Shown piece by piece: positions 51,682-60,002 of a stretch of 64,000 nt of DNA. The translations under genes and the position numbers were made by a program. A model generated the notes under the pieces. The model saw nothing but the letters and a program-made list of their open reading frames with translations. It was not told the origin of the DNA and searched no databases. Origin of the DNA: JBBEAM01 sp942491105 (GTDB lineage Bacteria; Pseudomonadota; Alphaproteobacteria; Kiloniellales; DSM-21159). Each line of letters starts with the position of its first letter. Position 1 is the stretch's first letter. The stretch covers positions 1-64,000 of the forward strand of contig CALNZX010000010.1 of the NCBI GenBank assembly GCA_942491105.1. The letters are read 5' to 3'.

Positions 51682-52322
51682 GCGGCAAGCCGGAATTCGA
51701 TCTCGGTCTCTATCTTGTGCTCGGCAGCCAGGATGTCGCCGCCGGCGGGCTGGAGGCGACGCTGCGGGCCGCGCTTGCGGGCGGTGTCACCCTGGTTCAG
51801 CTGCGCGAGAAGCGGGCCAGCTTCGCGGATAGCGTGGCGTTCGGCCGGCGGATGAAGGAGATTCTCGATCCTCTGGGCGTGCCGCTGATCGTCAACGACG
51901 ATGTCGAAGTGGCGCGGGCGCTGGGGGCCGCGGGAGTACACCTGGGGCAGGACGACCTGCCTGCCGCCGAGGCCAGGAAGCTTCTGGGTGAGAACGCGAT
52001 CATCGGGGTTTCCGCCGGCAACCCGGAGGAGGCCCGCAGGGTCGAGCGTGGCCAGGTCGACTACCTCGGGATCGGGCCGGTCTTCGCCACGGCGACCAAG
52101 GCGGACGCGGGGAAGGCGATTGGCGCGTATGGAATCCGCGGGGTCCTGAACACCCTGCCGCTACGCGCCGTCGCCATCGGCGGAATCAGCGCGGAGAATG
52201 CCGCTATCTGCATGGCCGCGGGGGTTGAAGGCGTGGCCGTGGTCTCGGCGATCTGCGGCGCGGCGGACCCGGAAGCGGCGGCAGGGGCGTTGCGTTCGGC
52301 GATCGGGCGGCCGGCGTCCTAG
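51678..52322 (+). CDS. thiE: Thiamine-phosphate synthase
   Basis: A 214-residue TIM-barrel enzyme that couples thiazole phosphate and hydroxymethylpyrimidine diphosphate to thiamine phosphate. The motifs GVTLVQLREK, VNDDVEVARALGAAGVHLGQ, YLGIGPVFATATKADAG and AIGGISAENA are all present. The GTG start at 51678 overlaps the thiM stop (GTGA). Its last bases share CTAG with the convergent PaaI-type thioesterase. thiD, which makes the pyrimidine partner, is not in the window. Confidence 0.95.
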   Translation: MSGKPEFDLGLYLVLGSQDVAAGGLEATLRAALAGGVTLVQLREKRASFADSVAFGRRMKEILDPLGVPLIVNDDVEVARALGAAGVHLGQDDLPAAEARKLLGENAIIGVSAGNPEEARRVERGQVDYLGIGPVFATATKADAGKAIGAYGIRGVLNTLPLRAVAIGGISAENAAICMAAGVEGVAVVSAICGAADPEAAAGALRSAIGRPAS

Positions 52323-52717
52323 CGGACCGCGGAGCTGCGGTGCCGGAAAGCGCCCTGGCCTTTGCCGACCAGACGCCCGTCCTGATCCTTCACGCTGCAT
52401 TCCGCGAAGAAGATCTTCGCGCCGCCACCGCTCTGCCGCGCCTCGGCGGTCAGCACAGCGCCGTTCTTCACCGTGGCGAGGAACTGCGTGGAGAGCTGCA
52501 AGGTAAAGCCACGCCGTGGCTTGCTGGGGTCGGCGGAATAGGTCCCGGCGTAGCCGCAGGCCGCGTCGATCAGTGTGGCCAGCGCACCCCCGTGCAGCAG
52601 GCCGCTGCGGTTCATGTGCTTGTCCTCGACACGCAGCGTCATCCGGGCGAAGCCCTCGCGCCACTCGTCGACCTCATAGCCGACGTGTTTGCGGAAATTG
52701 CCGCCGCTATCGTTCAT
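52319..52717 (-). CDS. PaaI-family hotdog thioesterase
   Basis: A 132-residue hotdog-fold protein with MNRSGLLHGGALATLIDAAC, the HGG motif and Asp of PaaI-type thioesterases. It hydrolyses an aromatic or acyl-CoA thioester in the cytoplasm. It is the last gene of a unit with the SDR and maleate-isomerase-like proteins (10 bases after the SDR) and overlaps thiE by four bases tail to tail. The substrate is not known; the family call is firm. Confidence 0.9.
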   Translation of the reverse strand: MNDSGGNFRKHVGYEVDEWREGFARMTLRVEDKHMNRSGLLHGGALATLIDAACGYAGTYSADPSKPRRGFTLQLSTQFLATVKNGAVLTAEARQSGGGAKIFFAECSVKDQDGRLVGKGQGAFRHRSSAVR

Positions 52718-52727
52718 TCCATGCTGC

Positions 52728-53504
52728 CTATTTCAGAACTTCTATGTTGCCGTCGATGGAAAGGGCCTGGCCGCTGATCGTCGCGCCGGCGGGCGAGGCG
52801 AGGTAGACCGCCATGTTGGCGATATCCTGGGGGCTGACGAAGCAGTTGAGCGAGACGTCCTTCAGCAGATCGGCCTGCATCTCGGACTCGGAGATGCCGC
52901 GCTGCTCCGCCTTGGCGGCGATGACGCGGCGGATGCGCTCGCCGTCGACGGGACCGGGACAGAGACAGTTGACCCTGATCTTGTCCTTGCCGAGTTCCAT
53001 GGCCAGGGACTTGGTCATGCCGACGATGGCCCACTTCGTCGCCACGTAGGGGGTGCGCAGGGGAAAGCCGAAACGCCCGGCGGCCGAGGACAGATTGACG
53101 ATCGACCCGCCGCCGGCCGCGCGCAGCAGCGGCACCGCCTTGCGGAGGCAATAGAAATGTCCGTCCAGATTGACCGCCAGGGTCTGCCGCCACTCGGCGT
53201 CGGCGATGTCTTCCACCGGCTTGGTCGGGCCGGAAATCCCTGCGTTGTTGATCAGGACATCGAGACCGCCGAGGTTTTCAGCGCCCGCCGCGAAGAAGGC
53301 GTCCACGGCCTTGGGGTCGGCGACATCGCAGATCTGGCCCGTTACGCCGGGCAGGGCCGCTTCGGTTTCCCGCAGCGCCGCCTCGTCGATATCGCAGAGA
53401 TGGACCTTGGCGCCGCCCTCGACGAAGGCTTCCGCCATGGCACGTCCGATTCCGGCGCCGCCCGCGGTGATCATGACCCGCAGGCCTGAGACCGTTAGGT
53501 CCAT
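52728..53504 (-). CDS. Short-chain dehydrogenase/reductase
   Basis: A 258-residue SDR. The nucleotide motif is TAGGAGIGRAMAEAF, NNAGISG is the structural motif, and the catalytic Tyr and Lys are in TPYVATKWAIVG (YxxxK). The ATG at 53504 shares a base with the previous stop (TAATG). The gene has a typical SDR core with no extra domain. It sits between the maleate-isomerase-like and thioesterase genes, suggesting a shared breakdown route. Substrate and cofactor preference cannot be stated. Confidence 0.9.
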   Translation of the reverse strand: MDLTVSGLRVMITAGGAGIGRAMAEAFVEGGAKVHLCDIDEAALRETEAALPGVTGQICDVADPKAVDAFFAAGAENLGGLDVLINNAGISGPTKPVEDIADAEWRQTLAVNLDGHFYCLRKAVPLLRAAGGGSIVNLSSAAGRFGFPLRTPYVATKWAIVGMTKSLAMELGKDKIRVNCLCPGPVDGERIRRVIAAKAEQRGISESEMQADLLKDVSLNCFVSPQDIANMAVYLASPAGATISGQALSIDGNIEVLK

Positions 53505-54313
53505 TACGCTTCGGCCAATCCCGTGCGGAACAGCCGGCCGTATCCGGGAATGGCATCGCCATAGCCCGCGAGGCGCAGACAATGCCAGGCCATGGCGTGG
53601 TTGCTGGAGGTGATCGGCTTGCCGATCTCGGCCTCCATCGCCTCCACGGTGAGCGCGATGCGGATCGAGCTGCAGGAGACGAAAACACCGTCAACCAGAT
53701 CGGAACTGCCGAGATCGCGTACCGCAGCCGCGACGGTCTCGGCGGAAAGCCGCGCCGCCTTGTCGTCGTCGGGCTCGTTCCAGCTGCCCATTGCGGGCAC
53801 CTCGAAGCCGTGGTCCTCGATCTCCGCGCACATCCGCATGCAAAGCGATTCCATGTAGGGCGCGATATAGGCGATGCGCTTCATGCCCAGCGCCTCGAAG
53901 GCGGCATAGGCCGCCTTCATCGGCGTGGTGTAGGCGATCCCCGGGCGGGCCGAGCGGATACGGGCGCCGACTTGCTCGTCGCCGATCACCATGGCCCCCG
54001 AGGTACAGCCGTAGGCGACCACGTCGAGACGGCAACCCGGCATGATGACCTCGGTGCAGGGCGCGATCTCTTTCTCCATCGCAGCCAGGGTCTCCGGTGT
54101 GATCTGCTGGGCGTTGCGGATCCGGCTCTCGTAGAAGGCGACACCTTCGAGCGGGGTAATGATCTGGCGAAATTCGTGCTCCACGGTTTGGTCCGTGGCG
54201 AGGACGATCAGCCCGATACGCGCGCGCGCTCCCAGGCCTTCATCCAGTTCGTAGGGCATGCCGATCTTGCGGATGACCGGCCCTTCCGGCCTGTGCTTCG
54301 CGGCTATGGCCAT
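53504..54313 (-). CDS. Maleate isomerase / Asp-Glu racemase superfamily protein
   Basis: A 269-residue protein of the Asp/Glu/hydantoin racemase superfamily with two catalytic-type cysteines, Cys103 (AYGCTSGAMVIG) and Cys214 (FVSCSSIRIAL), spaced as in maleate cis-trans isomerase and arylmalonate decarboxylase relatives. The ATG at 54313 follows GGAGG at five bases; an ATG 12 bases upstream has no such site. It may isomerise or decarboxylate a dicarboxylic acid from an aromatic or nicotinate-like pathway. It is coupled to the SDR gene by TAATG. Confidence 0.85.
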   Translation of the reverse strand: MAIAAKHRPEGPVIRKIGMPYELDEGLGARARIGLIVLATDQTVEHEFRQIITPLEGVAFYESRIRNAQQITPETLAAMEKEIAPCTEVIMPGCRLDVVAYGCTSGAMVIGDEQVGARIRSARPGIAYTTPMKAAYAAFEALGMKRIAYIAPYMESLCMRMCAEIEDHGFEVPAMGSWNEPDDDKAARLSAETVAAAVRDLGSSDLVDGVFVSCSSIRIALTVEAMEAEIGKPITSSNHAMAWHCLRLAGYGDAIPGYGRLFRTGLAEA

Positions 54314-54382
54314 GACGGCCTCCATGCTGTTACGGGTTCAGTCTAGCGCCTTCCGGCGCCAGACGTGAACCCGCCGCGAAGA

Positions 54383-54745
54383 TTATTTGGCAGCCGTGAC
54401 CATGATCTCCACGACCAGCTTCGGGCTGGCCAGATTGGCCGTGACACAGGCGCGGCAAGGCGTCTCACCGGGTGCGACCCAGGCGTCCCAAACCTCGTTC
54501 ATCTCCTGAAACTGCGCCATGTCGGTGATCCAGATCGTCGCCGTGATCAGCTTGGACTTGTCGGTGCCAGCCTCGGCCAGCAGCTTGTCGATATTGGAGA
54601 GAATCTCCAAGGTCTGCTCGGCCATCGAGACGGCTTCGTCTTTCTCGAGCGCCGACATCGCCACCTGGCCGGAGGTGTAAACGGTATCGCCGTGGATGGC
54701 GACTTGGCTCATTCGCGGACCGGCGTGCAGCCGTGTTACGGACAT
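54383..54745 (-). CDS. RidA family enamine/imine deaminase
   Basis: A 120-residue RidA/YjgF-type protein. IHGDTVYTSGQVAM and the C-terminal ETPCRACVTANLASPKLVVE with the binding Arg match the family, which deaminates reactive enamines and imines made by PLP enzymes. It is the first gene of the catabolic unit (69 bases before the maleate-isomerase-like gene) and may clear an imine intermediate of the pathway. Subgroup identity is not resolved. Confidence 0.9.
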   Translation of the reverse strand: MSVTRLHAGPRMSQVAIHGDTVYTSGQVAMSALEKDEAVSMAEQTLEILSNIDKLLAEAGTDKSKLITATIWITDMAQFQEMNEVWDAWVAPGETPCRACVTANLASPKLVVEIMVTAAK

Positions 54746-54829
54746 GGTCTTCCCCTCTTTATACGGATACGGAATTTTAGGAGCCGGGATACTGCCCGCG
54801 CCACTGCGCCGCGGTCAATGGAGCCGCGC

Positions 54830-55321
54830 TTACTCCTGCGGAATAGGTATCTCACGGCCGTCCTTGACCGCGTCCATGACCACGTAGCTGTGGGTTTCGC
54901 GGACGCTGGCCAGAGACGTAAGCCCCTCGCCGAGGAAATGGCGGTAGGCCGCCATGTCCTTGACCCGGACCTTCAGGAGATAGTCGAAGCCGCCCGCGAC
55001 CATGTGGCACTCGGCGACTTCCTCCAGGCGCTGCACCGCCTCCGCGAAGCGGTCGAAAATGTCTGGCGTGGTGCGCTCCAGGGTGACCTGCACGAAGACC
55101 AGCATGCCCGCGTCCAGCTTGCCGGCGTCGAGCCGTGCGCCGTAGCCGAGGATATAGCCGTCACGTTCCAGCCGGCGCACCCGCTCCAGGCAGGGCGTGG
55201 GACTCAAGCCGACGTTTCTCGCAAGCTCGACATTGCTGAGACGACCGTCGCCTTGCAGGTTGCGGAGAATCTTCCGGTCGATCCGGTCTAGGGGCTTTGA
55301 AATCACTGCTTCATCGTCCAA
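54830..55321 (-). CDS. putR: Lrp/AsnC-family regulator, probably of putA
   Basis: A 163-residue Lrp-type protein: an N-terminal winged helix (LDRIDRKILRNLQGDGRLSN, VGLSPTPCLERVRRLERDG) and a C-terminal RAM ligand-binding domain (FDYLLKVRVKDMAAYRHFLG). It is divergent from putA with a 112-base shared region carrying a near-consensus Lrp box. This is the alphaproteobacterial PutR arrangement, in which proline activates putA. The binding ligand is inferred from context. Confidence 0.9.
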   Translation of the reverse strand: MDDEAVISKPLDRIDRKILRNLQGDGRLSNVELARNVGLSPTPCLERVRRLERDGYILGYGARLDAGKLDAGMLVFVQVTLERTTPDIFDRFAEAVQRLEEVAECHMVAGGFDYLLKVRVKDMAAYRHFLGEGLTSLASVRETHSYVVMDAVKDGREIPIPQE

Positions 55322-55324
55322 TTT

Positions 55325-55339
55325 CAGAATAATATTCTA
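55325..55339 (+). promoter_or_regulatory. Lrp-type box between putR and putA
   Basis: CAGAATAATATTCTA matches the Lrp consensus YAGHAWATTWTDCTR at 14 of 15 positions and contains a perfect 13-base palindrome. It starts three bases upstream of the putR ATG. A weaker similar element lies at about 55367-55381. It is probably the autoregulation and putA control site. Confidence 0.7.
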
Positions 55340-55433
55340 GAAAATATCACACCGGCCTGCTGCTTCAGGAGAAAATTCTTTCGATGACAGAGTATTGTCT
55401 TGGAAAGCAACGCTAGAGATAGGGAGCCATCGC

Positions 55434-58400
55434 ATGATCATCGACCGCCGTCTCGCCGAGGTGCCGCCGCTCCGCCAGGCCCTGCGCGCCGACTATCGCG
55501 CCGACGAAGCCGGGGTCGTCCGGCGGCTCCTTGCGGAAGCCGAGCTGCCCGCGGAAGCCCGCGAGCGGATCAACGAGCGGGCGCGCCAGCTCGTCGCAGA
55601 GGTCCGTCGCGGCCGGGTCGGCCAGGGCGGGATCGATGCCTTCATGCACGAGTTCGAGCTGTCGTCCAAGGAAGGCGTGGTGCTGATGTGTCTCGCCGAG
55701 GCGCTGCTGCGGGTCCCCGATGACTATACCGTGGATAAGCTGATCAAGGACAAGATCAGCGGCGCCGACTGGGAATCCCACCTCGGGCAGAGCGAAAGCC
55801 TCTTCGTCAATGCCTCGACCTGGGCGCTGATGCTGACCGGCCGGGTGGTGCGCGTCGACGCCGCCGACCGCAACGATCTCGGCTTTACCCTGCGCAAGCT
55901 GGTGCGGCGCAGCGGCGAGCCGGTGATTCGCCGCGCCGTGACTCAGGCGATGCGCATCCTCGGCCGCCAGTTCGTGATGGGCCGCACCATAGAGGAGGCG
56001 CTGGAACGGGCCCGTTCCGCCGAGGCCAAGGGCTATCGCTACTCCTACGACATGCTGGGCGAGGCGGCGCGGACCATGCGAGACGCCGAGCGCTATTTCG
56101 AGTCCTACAAGGCAGCGATCAAATCCATCGGCACGGCGGCCAAGGGACGCGGCCCGGTCGAGGCACCGGGTATCTCGGTCAAGCTGTCGGCCTTGCATCC
56201 GCGCTACGATTTTTCTCACCGCGACCGGGTGATGGAGGAGCTGGTGCCGCGCCTCAAGGCGCTGGCCCTGGAGGCCAAGAAGCAGGACATCGGCTTGACC
56301 GTGGATGCCGAGGAAGCCGACCGCCTCGACCTCTCCCTCGATGTGATCGAAGCGGTTTCCGGAGATCCCGAGCTGCGCGGCTGGAACGGCCTCGGTCTTG
56401 CCATCCAGGCCTATCAGAAGCGCTGCAGCCGTTTGATCGACTGGCTCGCCGACATGGCAGCGCGCCACGAGCGCCGGCTGATGGTGCGCCTGGTCAAGGG
56501 CGCCTACTGGGACACCGAGATCAAGCGCAGCCAGGAAGCGGGGCTGGAGGGCTATCCGGTGTTCACCCGCAAGGCCTCGACCGATGTCTCCTATCTTGCC
56601 TGCGCGCGGAAGCTGCTGGCCAACACCGCCGCCTTCTATCCCCAGTTCGCCACGCACAACGCCCACAGCCTGGCGGCGATCCTGGAGATGGCGGGCAACG
56701 AGCGCGGCTTCGAGTTTCAGCGTCTGCACGGCATGGGCGAGGCGCTCTACGAGCAGATCGTCGGCGCCGACAAGCTCGGCATTCCCTGCCGCATCTATGC
56801 GCCGGTCGGCAGCCACGAGGATCTGCTCGCCTATCTGGTGCGCCGTCTGCTGGAGAACGGCGCCAATACCTCATTCGTCAACCGCATCCAGGACGAGAAG
56901 CTGCCGCTCGACGAAATCGTGGCCGACCCCATCGTCAAGGTGAAGGCGCTGGAACGGCTGCCCCACCCCGCGATTCCCCTGCCGCGCGATCTATTTGGCA
57001 AGGAGCGCAAGAACGCCGAGGGCCGCGATCTGACCGATATCCCGGCGCTGGCCAGGCTTTCGGACGCCATGGAGAAGGCGGCGGCGACGCCCTGGTCGGC
57101 CGCCCCTCTGGTCGGCGGCGCCGAGCTGCGCGGCACGGCGCGCGAGATCCGGGACCCCAGCGACAACCGCCGGGTCGTCGGCGACGTGGTCGAGGCCACC
57201 GCCGAGCAAGTGGACGACGCCATCGCCCGCGCCGCCAATGCAGCCCCGGACTGGGACGCCACGCCCGCCGAGGCGCGCGCCGCCTGTCTCGACCGCATGG
57301 CCGAGTTGATGGAAGAAAACATCGGCGAGCTGATGGCGATCTGTACCCGCGAAGCAGGGAAGTCGATCGCCGACGGCGTCGCCGAGGTGCGCGAGGCCGT
57401 GGATTTCTGCCGTTACTATGCGGCGCGCGCGCGCGCCGACTTCGCCGCGCCGCTGAGCCTGCCGGGACCGACCGGGGAACGCAACGAGCTCTCCCTGCAT
57501 GGCCGCGGCGTCTTCGCCTGCATCTCCCCCTGGAATTTCCCGCTGGCGATCTTCTGCGGCCAGGTGACGGCGGCGCTGGCCGCCGGCAACGCGGTGATCG
57601 CCAAACCGGCCGAGCAGACGCCGCTGATCGCCGCCGCCGCCGTGCGGCTGCTGCATCGCGCCGGGATACCGGACGCGGTCTTGCAGCTTCTGCCAGGGGA
57701 TGGGGCCACGGTCGGGGGGCGGCTGGCGGCCGACGAGCGGATCTCCGGCATCGCCTTCACGGGCTCGACGGATACCGCCAAGCTGATCCAGCGGGCGCTG
57801 GCCAAGCGCGATGGGCCGATCGTGCCCTTGATCGCCGAGACCGGCGGCCAGAACGCGATGATCGTGGATTCCACCGCCTTGCCGGAGCAGGTGGTGCAGG
57901 ACGTGGTGTTCTCTTCCTTCCAGTCGGCGGGCCAGCGCTGTTCGGCGCTGCGCGTGCTCTATCTGCAGGAGGATGTGGCCGACGGCATGATCGAGATGCT
58001 GACCGGCGCCATGGAGGAGCTATCCATCGGCGATCCGGCGCTGCTCTCGACCGATGTCGGCCCGGTGATCGATTCCGAGGCGCGGGACATGCTGCTCGGC
58101 CACGTCAAGCGGATGAGCAGCGAAGGCCGTCTGATCAAGGCCTGCGAACTGGGTCCAGCACAGGCGCATGGCACCTTCGTCGCCCCGGCGGCCTTCGAGA
58201 TCGACGGATTGAAGCAGCTGCAGCGGGAGGTCTTCGGCCCGATCCTGCATGTCGTGCGCTACCAGGCTGAAAAACTGGACTCGGTGATCGAGGAGATCAA
58301 CGGCGCCGGCTACGGCCTGACCCTGGGCATTCACAGCCGGGTCGATTCCACGGTCAGCCATATCGTCGAGCGGATGAAGGTCGGCAATGCCTACGTCAAC

Positions 58401-58589
58401 CGCAACATGATCGGCGCCGTGGTCGGGGTGCAGCCCTTCGGCGGCGAGGGGCTGTCGGGCACCGGCCCGAAGGCTGGCGGGCCGCGCTATCTCTACCGCT
58501 TCGCCACCGAGCGCTCGCTCTCCATCGATACCACCGCGGCCGGGGGCAATGCCTCGCTGATGTCCCTCGACGAGGAGTTGCCGGTCTAG
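55434..58589 (+). CDS. putA: Bifunctional proline dehydrogenase / P5C dehydrogenase
   Basis: A 1051-residue PutA that oxidises proline to glutamate in two steps. The proline dehydrogenase part (about residues 170-480) carries GISVKLSALHPRYDFSHRDR, RLVKGAYWDTEIKRSQEAGL and CRIYAPVGSHEDLLAYLVRR. The P5C dehydrogenase part has the catalytic Glu in IAETGGQNAMIVDST and Cys in FQSAGQRCSALRVL. The DNA-binding ribbon-helix-helix of E. coli PutA is missing, so control rests on the adjacent putR. The ATG at 55434 follows GGGAG; 13 in-frame codons upstream are unlikely. Its stop overlaps the next convergent gene by four bases. Confidence 0.97.
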   Translation: MIIDRRLAEVPPLRQALRADYRADEAGVVRRLLAEAELPAEARERINERARQLVAEVRRGRVGQGGIDAFMHEFELSSKEGVVLMCLAEALLRVPDDYTVDKLIKDKISGADWESHLGQSESLFVNASTWALMLTGRVVRVDAADRNDLGFTLRKLVRRSGEPVIRRAVTQAMRILGRQFVMGRTIEEALERARSAEAKGYRYSYDMLGEAARTMRDAERYFESYKAAIKSIGTAAKGRGPVEAPGISVKLSALHPRYDFSHRDRVMEELVPRLKALALEAKKQDIGLTVDAEEADRLDLSLDVIEAVSGDPELRGWNGLGLAIQAYQKRCSRLIDWLADMAARHERRLMVRLVKGAYWDTEIKRSQEAGLEGYPVFTRKASTDVSYLACARKLLANTAAFYPQFATHNAHSLAAILEMAGNERGFEFQRLHGMGEALYEQIVGADKLGIPCRIYAPVGSHEDLLAYLVRRLLENGANTSFVNRIQDEKLPLDEIVADPIVKVKALERLPHPAIPLPRDLFGKERKNAEGRDLTDIPALARLSDAMEKAAATPWSAAPLVGGAELRGTAREIRDPSDNRRVVGDVVEATAEQVDDAIARAANAAPDWDATPAEARAACLDRMAELMEENIGELMAICTREAGKSIADGVAEVREAVDFCRYYAARARADFAAPLSLPGPTGERNELSLHGRGVFACISPWNFPLAIFCGQVTAALAAGNAVIAKPAEQTPLIAAAAVRLLHRAGIPDAVLQLLPGDGATVGGRLAADERISGIAFTGSTDTAKLIQRALAKRDGPIVPLIAETGGQNAMIVDSTALPEQVVQDVVFSSFQSAGQRCSALRVLYLQEDVADGMIEMLTGAMEELSIGDPALLSTDVGPVIDSEARDMLLGHVKRMSSEGRLIKACELGPAQAHGTFVAPAAFEIDGLKQLQREVFGPILHVVRYQAEKLDSVIEEINGAGYGLTLGIHSRVDSTVSHIVERMKVGNAYVNRNMIGAVVGVQPFGGEGLSGTGPKAGGPRYLYRFATERSLSIDTTAAGGNASLMSLDEELPV

Positions 58590-59293
58590 GGCGCGCTCAT
58601 CGCCTCGAAGCGGATTTTGCCCTCGCCCAGGAAGCAGCTCTTGGTGAAGAGCCTCAGGTCGAGCGGATTGGGCAAGCGCAGGTCGGAGATATCCGGCAGC
58701 GCCTTGGCCGAGGCCTCGTAGGCGCGGTCGATTTGCGAGAGGAAGACGAGCACCGCGCCCGTCGCGGTGGCGAAGGCCTTCAACTGGGCCACCTGCGCGG
58801 TGAGCGGCGGATGATCGCGCCTTTGATCGAGCAGCTGCAGGTAGTCGATCACCGCCAGCCTTCCGCGCGGCGCGGCGCCAAGGCTCTCGGCGATGTAGTC
58901 GGCGGAAATCGCATCCGAGGTGTCGATGTCGAAAGCGCCCGGCGCGGCGCCCAGGGCGCGGAGCTGCTCCAGCACCTGCTTCTCGCTGTATTCGAGGGTG
59001 TAGAAGACGCCGCGGCCGCCGGCCTTGGCGGCTTCCAGCAGCAGTTCCAGTCCCAGCAGCGTCTTGCCCTGGCCAGGCCGCGCGGCCAGCAGCACGAGAT
59101 CTCCGGGGCTTAGGCGCGCCAGCAGCTTGCCTGCCGGCCCGCTGGCGGCCTCGCGGGTGGCGAGCAGACTCCAGCTCTCGAAGCCTTCGTCCCTGGCCAC
59201 ACAATCGAGGGCCTGGTGCAGGGGAATGGCGGCCTCGCGGGAGAGCAATCTGGCTTGGCGCTTGAGCCGGAAGATGGGGGCGGACAACAGCAT
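58586..59293 (-). CDS. DnaB-like RecA-fold ATPase without primase-binding domain
   Basis: A 235-residue protein with a DnaB C-terminal-type RecA core: Walker A AARPGQGKT (residues 70-78), Walker B LAVIDYLQLLD (146-156), and the sensor VFLSQIDR (183-190). It lacks the DnaB N-terminal domain. The first 45 residues (LKRQARLLSREAAIPLHQAL, then EGFESWSLL) form a short helical motif also seen in other small proteins. The ATG at 59293 follows AGGAGG. Homologues are annotated as DNA helicase in several Proteobacteria; whether it unwinds DNA or regulates something is unknown. It shares CTAG with the end of putA. Confidence 0.8.
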   Translation of the reverse strand: MLLSAPIFRLKRQARLLSREAAIPLHQALDCVARDEGFESWSLLATREAASGPAGKLLARLSPGDLVLLAARPGQGKTLLGLELLLEAAKAGGRGVFYTLEYSEKQVLEQLRALGAAPGAFDIDTSDAISADYIAESLGAAPRGRLAVIDYLQLLDQRRDHPPLTAQVAQLKAFATATGAVLVFLSQIDRAYEASAKALPDISDLRLPNPLDLRLFTKSCFLGEGKIRFEAMSAP

Positions 59294-59482
59294 ATCGGAA
59301 CCTCCTCTTTCGAGCGGACGACGCAATCCCTCCTTATGCGGATGCTCGAACGGATGGTTCGATGGGTCCTTTGCCCCGTATGTCGGATACTTTCCCAGCT
59401 GGAGGGAGGCGGCGCGGGCCAAGCCGACTCGAATTTTATCTCAAGGGCTGTCCGGGCACTACGCCTTAAGCCCCGCGCGGTC

Positions 59483-59950
59483 TTATTCGTCCTTAAGCCG
59501 GTTCCAGGTCTTCATTGCATCGGCGATGTATTGCTGGATGTCCGCGGCATCGTCCCAGCGTTGCCGCCCGCGCTCGGCGTGAAACAGGTAGAGCTTGCCG
59601 TCGATAATCCGCCAGATCCCGGGATTGCCGGTTACCTTGTGGCCCTGGCTGAGGCCATTGGCGCAGTAGCCGCCGAACTGCGGCGCGAAGGCCTCGGGAT
59701 CGGCGGCGAAGGCATCGCGCTCCTCGGCGCTGGCGAAACGCCAAGTGGCGCCGTTCCACTGCGTCTCGAAGATGGCCTTGCCTTGCCGGGAGGCGCCGGC
59801 GGAAAAGTATCCGACGCTGTCATAGCCTTCGATAGCGACCCCATCGGAGGTGGTGTTGATATCGCCCGCCAGCGCGCCGCCCGCATAGATACAGGCGGCG
59901 AGGGCAAGCGACAGCGGAAGCCGCAAGGCGGCAGACTTGGCGGTTTTCAT
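59483..59950 (-). CDS. Exported YHS-domain protein
   Basis: A 155-residue secreted protein with a signal peptide (cleavage near GALAG, residue about 29) and a YHS domain (EGYDSVGYFSAGASRQGKAI, then PQFGGYCANGLSQGHKVTG). YHS domains are thought to bind metals, often near heavy-metal or copper genes; a role in metal handling is possible. It stands between the DnaB-like gene and the leucine-dehydrogenase-like gene on the same strand. The 189 bases upstream of the DnaB-like gene hold no gene. Confidence 0.85.
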   Translation of the reverse strand: MKTAKSAALRLPLSLALAACIYAGGALAGDINTTSDGVAIEGYDSVGYFSAGASRQGKAIFETQWNGATWRFASAEERDAFAADPEAFAPQFGGYCANGLSQGHKVTGNPGIWRIIDGKLYLFHAERGRQRWDDAADIQQYIADAMKTWNRLKDE

Positions 59951-60002
59951 GCCGCCACTCTGCCCGTACGCCGGGCCGCTGTGCTGTCAAAGCTTCGTGA
60001 AG

